Positions 61,244 to 64,000 of a stretch of DNA of 64,000 nucleotides are shown here, piece by piece; the stretch's first letter is position 1, and each line of letters starts with the position of its first letter. This stretch comes from CBDHFN01 sp965262605. GTDB lineage: Bacteria; Pseudomonadota; Alphaproteobacteria; JASGCL01. The position numbers and the translations under genes were made by a program. Location of the stretch: NCBI GenBank assembly GCA_965262605.1, contig CBDHFN010000003.1:1240001-1304000 (forward strand), given 5' to 3'. The notes below the pieces were generated by a model. It did not search any database and was not told the DNA's origin. It saw only the letters and a list, made by a program, of their open reading frames with translations.

Positions 61244-62098
61244 ATGGAAAATGCGATTAAAACAGCAACTACTTTAATTGAAGCCCTGCCTTTTATGCAG
61301 CAATATACCAATAAAATAATCGTGATAAAATTTGGTGGTCATGCAATGGCTTCAAGCGAATTAACCAAGGATTTTGCCCGTGATGTCGTGCTCTTAAAAC
61401 AATGCGGAATCTGCCCAATTGTGGTGCATGGCGGGGGTCCGCAAATAAATAAATTATTGGACGAATTAAATATCCAATCTGAATTTATTGATGGACAACG
61501 AAAAACTGACGAGGCTACTCTTGATGTCGCGCAAATGGTGCTTTGTGGTAAGATAAATAAAGGCATCGTAGATGCAATTCACTTGCAAGGTGGCAAAGCA
61601 ATTGGCATAAGTGGCATTGATGGCAAATTGCTAAGCGTTAAAAAAATGCAAGCTAATCCCAATATTGACTTGGGGTGGGTCGGCGAACCCGTGAAAATCA
61701 ACCAAGATTTTATTAATTATTTAGTCAAAAGTGAATATATCCCAATTATTGCGCCGATTGCGTCCGATGATTCGGGGCAACATTATAATGTTAATGCCGA
61801 TATTTTCGCGGGATTTTTAGCGGGTGAAGTCGGCGCGGAGCGGTTGTTAATGCTTACCGATGTCGCTGGAATATTGGACAAACATAAAAACTTAATTGAA
61901 GATTTAAGCTTAGATGATGCGATTAAAATCACCAATGATGGCACGATAAGTGGTGGCATGATTCCCAAAGTTGAATGTTGCATTCAAGCAATAAATATGG
62001 GTTTAAAAGCCGCTGTAGTTTGCGATGGACGCGTGGCGCATGTTATTTTATTGGAATTATTTACCGCGCATGGTTTGGGAACATTGATTCACCGATAA
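61244..62098 (+). CDS. argB: Acetylglutamate kinase
   Basis: 284 aa, amino-acid kinase fold. VIKFGGHAMASSELTKDFARD contains the conserved Lys and Gly-Gly, VVHGGGPQINKLLDEL and FIDGQRKTDEATLDVAQMVL the N-acetylglutamate site, and YNVNADIFAGFLAGEVGAERL with GGMIPKVECC the ATP site. Second step of arginine synthesis. The ribosome-binding site AAGGAATA precedes the ATG. About 70 bp separate it from aroK, which has its own promoter. Confidence 0.97.
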   Translation: MENAIKTATTLIEALPFMQQYTNKIIVIKFGGHAMASSELTKDFARDVVLLKQCGICPIVVHGGGPQINKLLDELNIQSEFIDGQRKTDEATLDVAQMVLCGKINKGIVDAIHLQGGKAIGISGIDGKLLSVKKMQANPNIDLGWVGEPVKINQDFINYLVKSEYIPIIAPIASDDSGQHYNVNADIFAGFLAGEVGAERLLMLTDVAGILDKHKNLIEDLSLDDAIKITNDGTISGGMIPKVECCIQAINMGLKAAVVCDGRVAHVILLELFTAHGLGTLIHR

Positions 62099-62132
62099 TT
62101 TTAAACATTTTGGGGAATCATGGTATATTAAC

Positions 62133-62161
62133 TTGAAAAAATAAAAAACTATGATATTAAT
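62133..62161 (+). promoter_or_regulatory. Promoter of aroK-aroB, placed for a leaderless mRNA
   Basis: TTGAAA (62133-62138), 17-base spacer, ATTAAT (62156-62161; TATTAA if the spacer is 16). The aroK ATG at 62168 is 7-8 bases downstream with no Shine-Dalgarno sequence. Confidence 0.5.
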
Positions 62162-62167
62162 CATTGC

Positions 62168-62704
62168 ATGAAAATACTAAAACCGCTTTTTTTAATTGGC
62201 ATGATGGGTTGTGGCAAATCCCGTATGGGTAAGATGTTAAGCGAAGACTGGTCTTGTGAATATTATGATATTGATGATATTATTGTCCAAGAATCTGGGC
62301 TTGATATTGTCGCTTTTTTTGCCAAATATGGTGAAATTGAATTTCGCCGCAAAGAACATGAAATTATTGCAAATTGCATTAAAAATCACCCAAATTCCAT
62401 TATTTCTGGCGGTGGTGGTGCTTTTATTCAAGCAAATAACCGCGCGTTAATTGATGCGCATTGCATATCGGTTTATATTGAAGTTGACTCAGAAATTATT
62501 TGGCAACGCGTGCAACATAAGCGCAATCGCCCTTTGTTGCTTAACGATAATCCTAAACAAGTGTTTGATAATATTTTTCAAGCGCGCCACCCGATTTATC
62601 GCCAAGCAAATTGCGTGGTGCATTTGGGTGAGGGCGATAAAAATAGCAATTACCAAATATTAAAATCGCAAATTCAAAATTTTTATGAAAAAATGGACGC
62701 ATAA
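62168..62704 (+). CDS. aroK: Shikimate kinase
   Basis: 178 aa. Walker A LIGMMGCGKSRMGKML (about 9-20), the substrate-binding DIDD (about 36-39) and EFRRKEHEII, the GGGGAF loop, and the lid Arg in KRNRPLL are complete. It phosphorylates shikimate on the way to chorismate. aroB starts at the base after its stop, the classic aroKB arrangement. Confidence 0.96.
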   Translation: MKILKPLFLIGMMGCGKSRMGKMLSEDWSCEYYDIDDIIVQESGLDIVAFFAKYGEIEFRRKEHEIIANCIKNHPNSIISGGGGAFIQANNRALIDAHCISVYIEVDSEIIWQRVQHKRNRPLLLNDNPKQVFDNIFQARHPIYRQANCVVHLGEGDKNSNYQILKSQIQNFYEKMDA

Positions 62705-63838
62705 ATGAAAAAAATATATTGTGATTGTGGCGAAAATTCTTATGATATTTCAATTTTTTCTAATAATTTAACGAAAATCTTAACCGAAAATTTACAAAAA
62801 TTAAAGCCAAGTGGCGAATATATTTTTGTCATTACCGATAAAAATGTCATGCCAGTTTGTGGTGAATTAGTTGCAAATGCCATTGAAAAATATGGTGCAA
62901 AATCAAATTTTATATTCACACCCTTAGTTGCCCCCAGCAAATTCGGCGAAACCAGTAAGACTATTGCGAATTATGGCGCAGTTTGCGATGAATTAATTAA
63001 GCATAAAATTGAGCGCGGTTCGTTAATTATCGCTTTGGGTGGCGGGGTTGTCGGCGATTTAACGGGGTTTGTGGCGGCAACTATCATTCGTGGGGTAAGA
63101 TTTTTGCAAATCCCAACCAGCCTTTTGGCAATGGTGGATAGTTCAGTCGGCGGTAAAACAGCTATAAATTCACCTTTTGGTAAAAATATGATTGGGGCTT
63201 TTTATCAGCCATGCGCGGTATTAATTGATACGGCGGTTTTAGCAAAATTACCGCAACGGGAATTTTCAGCGGGCATGGCGGAAGTTATCAAATATGGCGC
63301 AATTATGGACGAAGAATTTTTTATTTGGCTTGAAGAAAATATCACGGATTTGATGAACCAAAACATTAATAAAATTGAATATGCCATTGAAAAATCAGTG
63401 AATCATAAAGCAAAAATTGTGGCGATGGACGAAAAAGAGGGTGGAATTCGGGCAATTTTAAATTTTGGGCATACTTTTGCCCATGCGATTGAGATGCTTT
63501 ACGAATATAAAAAAATCATTCATGGCGAAGCAGTCGCCGTGGGTATGGTTTTAGCGGTTGAATATGCTTTATTTCATGGAATTATTAATGATAACAATTA
63601 CTTAAAGCGATTAATTAATCTTTTAATTAAAGCAAAATTACCAACAAAAATCCAAGATTTACGAAAAGTTAATGCTAGCATCACGCCCGAAATACTTAGC
63701 GAATTTATGCTGGCGGATAAAAAAGTTGAAAATGCGAAAATTACTTTAATTTTACCAGAAAATTGCGGGAATGTTAAAATTCACAAAAATATTGCAACCC
63801 AAGATATGATAAAATTTTTTGAAATGGTGATGAAATAA
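62705..63838 (+). CDS. aroB: 3-dehydroquinate synthase
   Basis: 377 aa. NAD-binding IALGGGVVGDLTGFVAAT, the QIPTSLLAMVDSSVGGKTAIN active-site stretch, and the zinc ligands in EVIKYGAIMDEEFF, LNFGHTFAHAIEM and HGEAVAVGMVLA are intact. It converts DAHP to 3-dehydroquinate, the second step of the shikimate pathway. Its stop overlaps the next ATG by one base. Confidence 0.97.
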   Translation: MKKIYCDCGENSYDISIFSNNLTKILTENLQKLKPSGEYIFVITDKNVMPVCGELVANAIEKYGAKSNFIFTPLVAPSKFGETSKTIANYGAVCDELIKHKIERGSLIIALGGGVVGDLTGFVAATIIRGVRFLQIPTSLLAMVDSSVGGKTAINSPFGKNMIGAFYQPCAVLIDTAVLAKLPQREFSAGMAEVIKYGAIMDEEFFIWLEENITDLMNQNINKIEYAIEKSVNHKAKIVAMDEKEGGIRAILNFGHTFAHAIEMLYEYKKIIHGEAVAVGMVLAVEYALFHGIINDNNYLKRLINLLIKAKLPTKIQDLRKVNASITPEILSEFMLADKKVENAKITLILPENCGNVKIHKNIATQDMIKFFEMVMK

Positions 63839-64000
63839 TGGAAGATATTTTATTAATTACGGCTTTGTTTTTGATATTTATGAGCTTATCCGCGTTTTTT
63901 TCTGCGGCTGAAACCGCGCTTACGGCGGCATCTTTGCCATTCATGCAGCAACGCGCCAAAGAAAATGATAAATTAGCAATTTTAGTGTTAAAATTATTAA
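63838..64000 (+). CDS. CNNM/CorC-type (HlyC/CorC family) membrane protein, N-terminal fragment
   Basis: 54 codons, cut by the window end. The first hydrophobic helix ILLITALFLIFMSLSAFFSA runs into AAETALTAASLPFMQQRAKE, matching the start of CNNM (DUF21) domains (FFSGAETALTSLSRARL). The family includes magnesium/cobalt efflux proteins and normally continues with CBS and CorC_HlyC domains. It often follows aroB in alphaproteobacteria; the one-base overlap implies co-transcription. Confidence 0.85.
   Translation, partial: MEDILLITALFLIFMSLSAFFSAAETALTAASLPFMQQRAKENDKLAILVLKLL

Overview
The window is a stretch of AT-rich bacterial chromosome, about one gene per kilobase, with many genes overlapping by 1-14 bases. 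Gene content points to an alphaproteobacterium: fabA-fabB-fabI in one operon, ribE-ribH-nusB, a COG2945-type alpha/beta hydrolase, glutamine-dependent NadE, an ArgB/AroK/AroB block and FtsE/FtsX. Amino-acid, cofactor and fatty-acid biosynthesis genes suggest a biosynthetically capable organism rather than a strongly reduced endosymbiont. I cannot name the genus. No rRNA, tRNA or CRISPR array was recognised.

Layout. 0-8.4 kb: end of a PfkB kinase, priA, two small unknown genes, atpD-atpC without the rest of the ATP synthase operon, a hydrolase, pgk and an orphan cobM. 8.5-20.4 kb (minus strand): a surface-glycosylation island. A strong promoter drives an RTX protein with carbohydrate-binding-like modules, now broken by an ISNCY-type transposase remnant. 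It is followed by five TPR-glycosyltransferase genes of two types and an FkbM methyltransferase. Within each type the N-terminal halves differ, while the 3' ends are nearly identical direct repeats (three copies of 346 bp, two of 558 bp). Every cassette ends in a copy of the RTX C-terminal tail. 20.5-27.2 kb: housekeeping genes rarA, crcB, nadE, a small conserved protein, guaB, an EamA transporter and maf.

27.2-38.2 kb: a second RTX locus. It holds a 0.54-kb duplicated RTX fragment, a secreted beta-propeller-like protein, and a 2096-residue RTX protein whose N-terminus looks like a secreted phospholipase A2 domain (calcium loop plus His-Asp). A degenerate APH-like kinase, a PP-loop ATPase fusion and a SET-domain protein follow. 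38.3-42.6 kb: an AT-rich accessory island with RhuM and an operon of unknown membrane and coiled-coil proteins, ended by a clear terminator. 42.6-49 kb: radC, map, dsbA, a membrane protein, ribE-ribH-nusB, a GlxA-type regulator and a degenerate phosphatase. 49-53.3 kb: two phytoene-desaturase-like FAD oxidoreductases and a GcvT-like protein.

53.3-64 kb: an HTH-prephenate dehydratase fusion, a TPP riboswitch controlling an orphan thiB, a peroxiredoxin, ftsE-ftsX, pabA/trpG-fabI-fabB-fabA (minus), then argB, aroK, aroB and the start of a CNNM/CorC-type protein.

Promoters of the form TTGAC(A/T)-N16/17-TATAAT-like recur. At five genes the -10 box ends only 7-8 bases before the ATG and no Shine-Dalgarno sequence is present, which suggests leaderless mRNAs. 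Many start codons given here are later than the longest open frame, chosen by ribosome-binding sites, promoters or family length.
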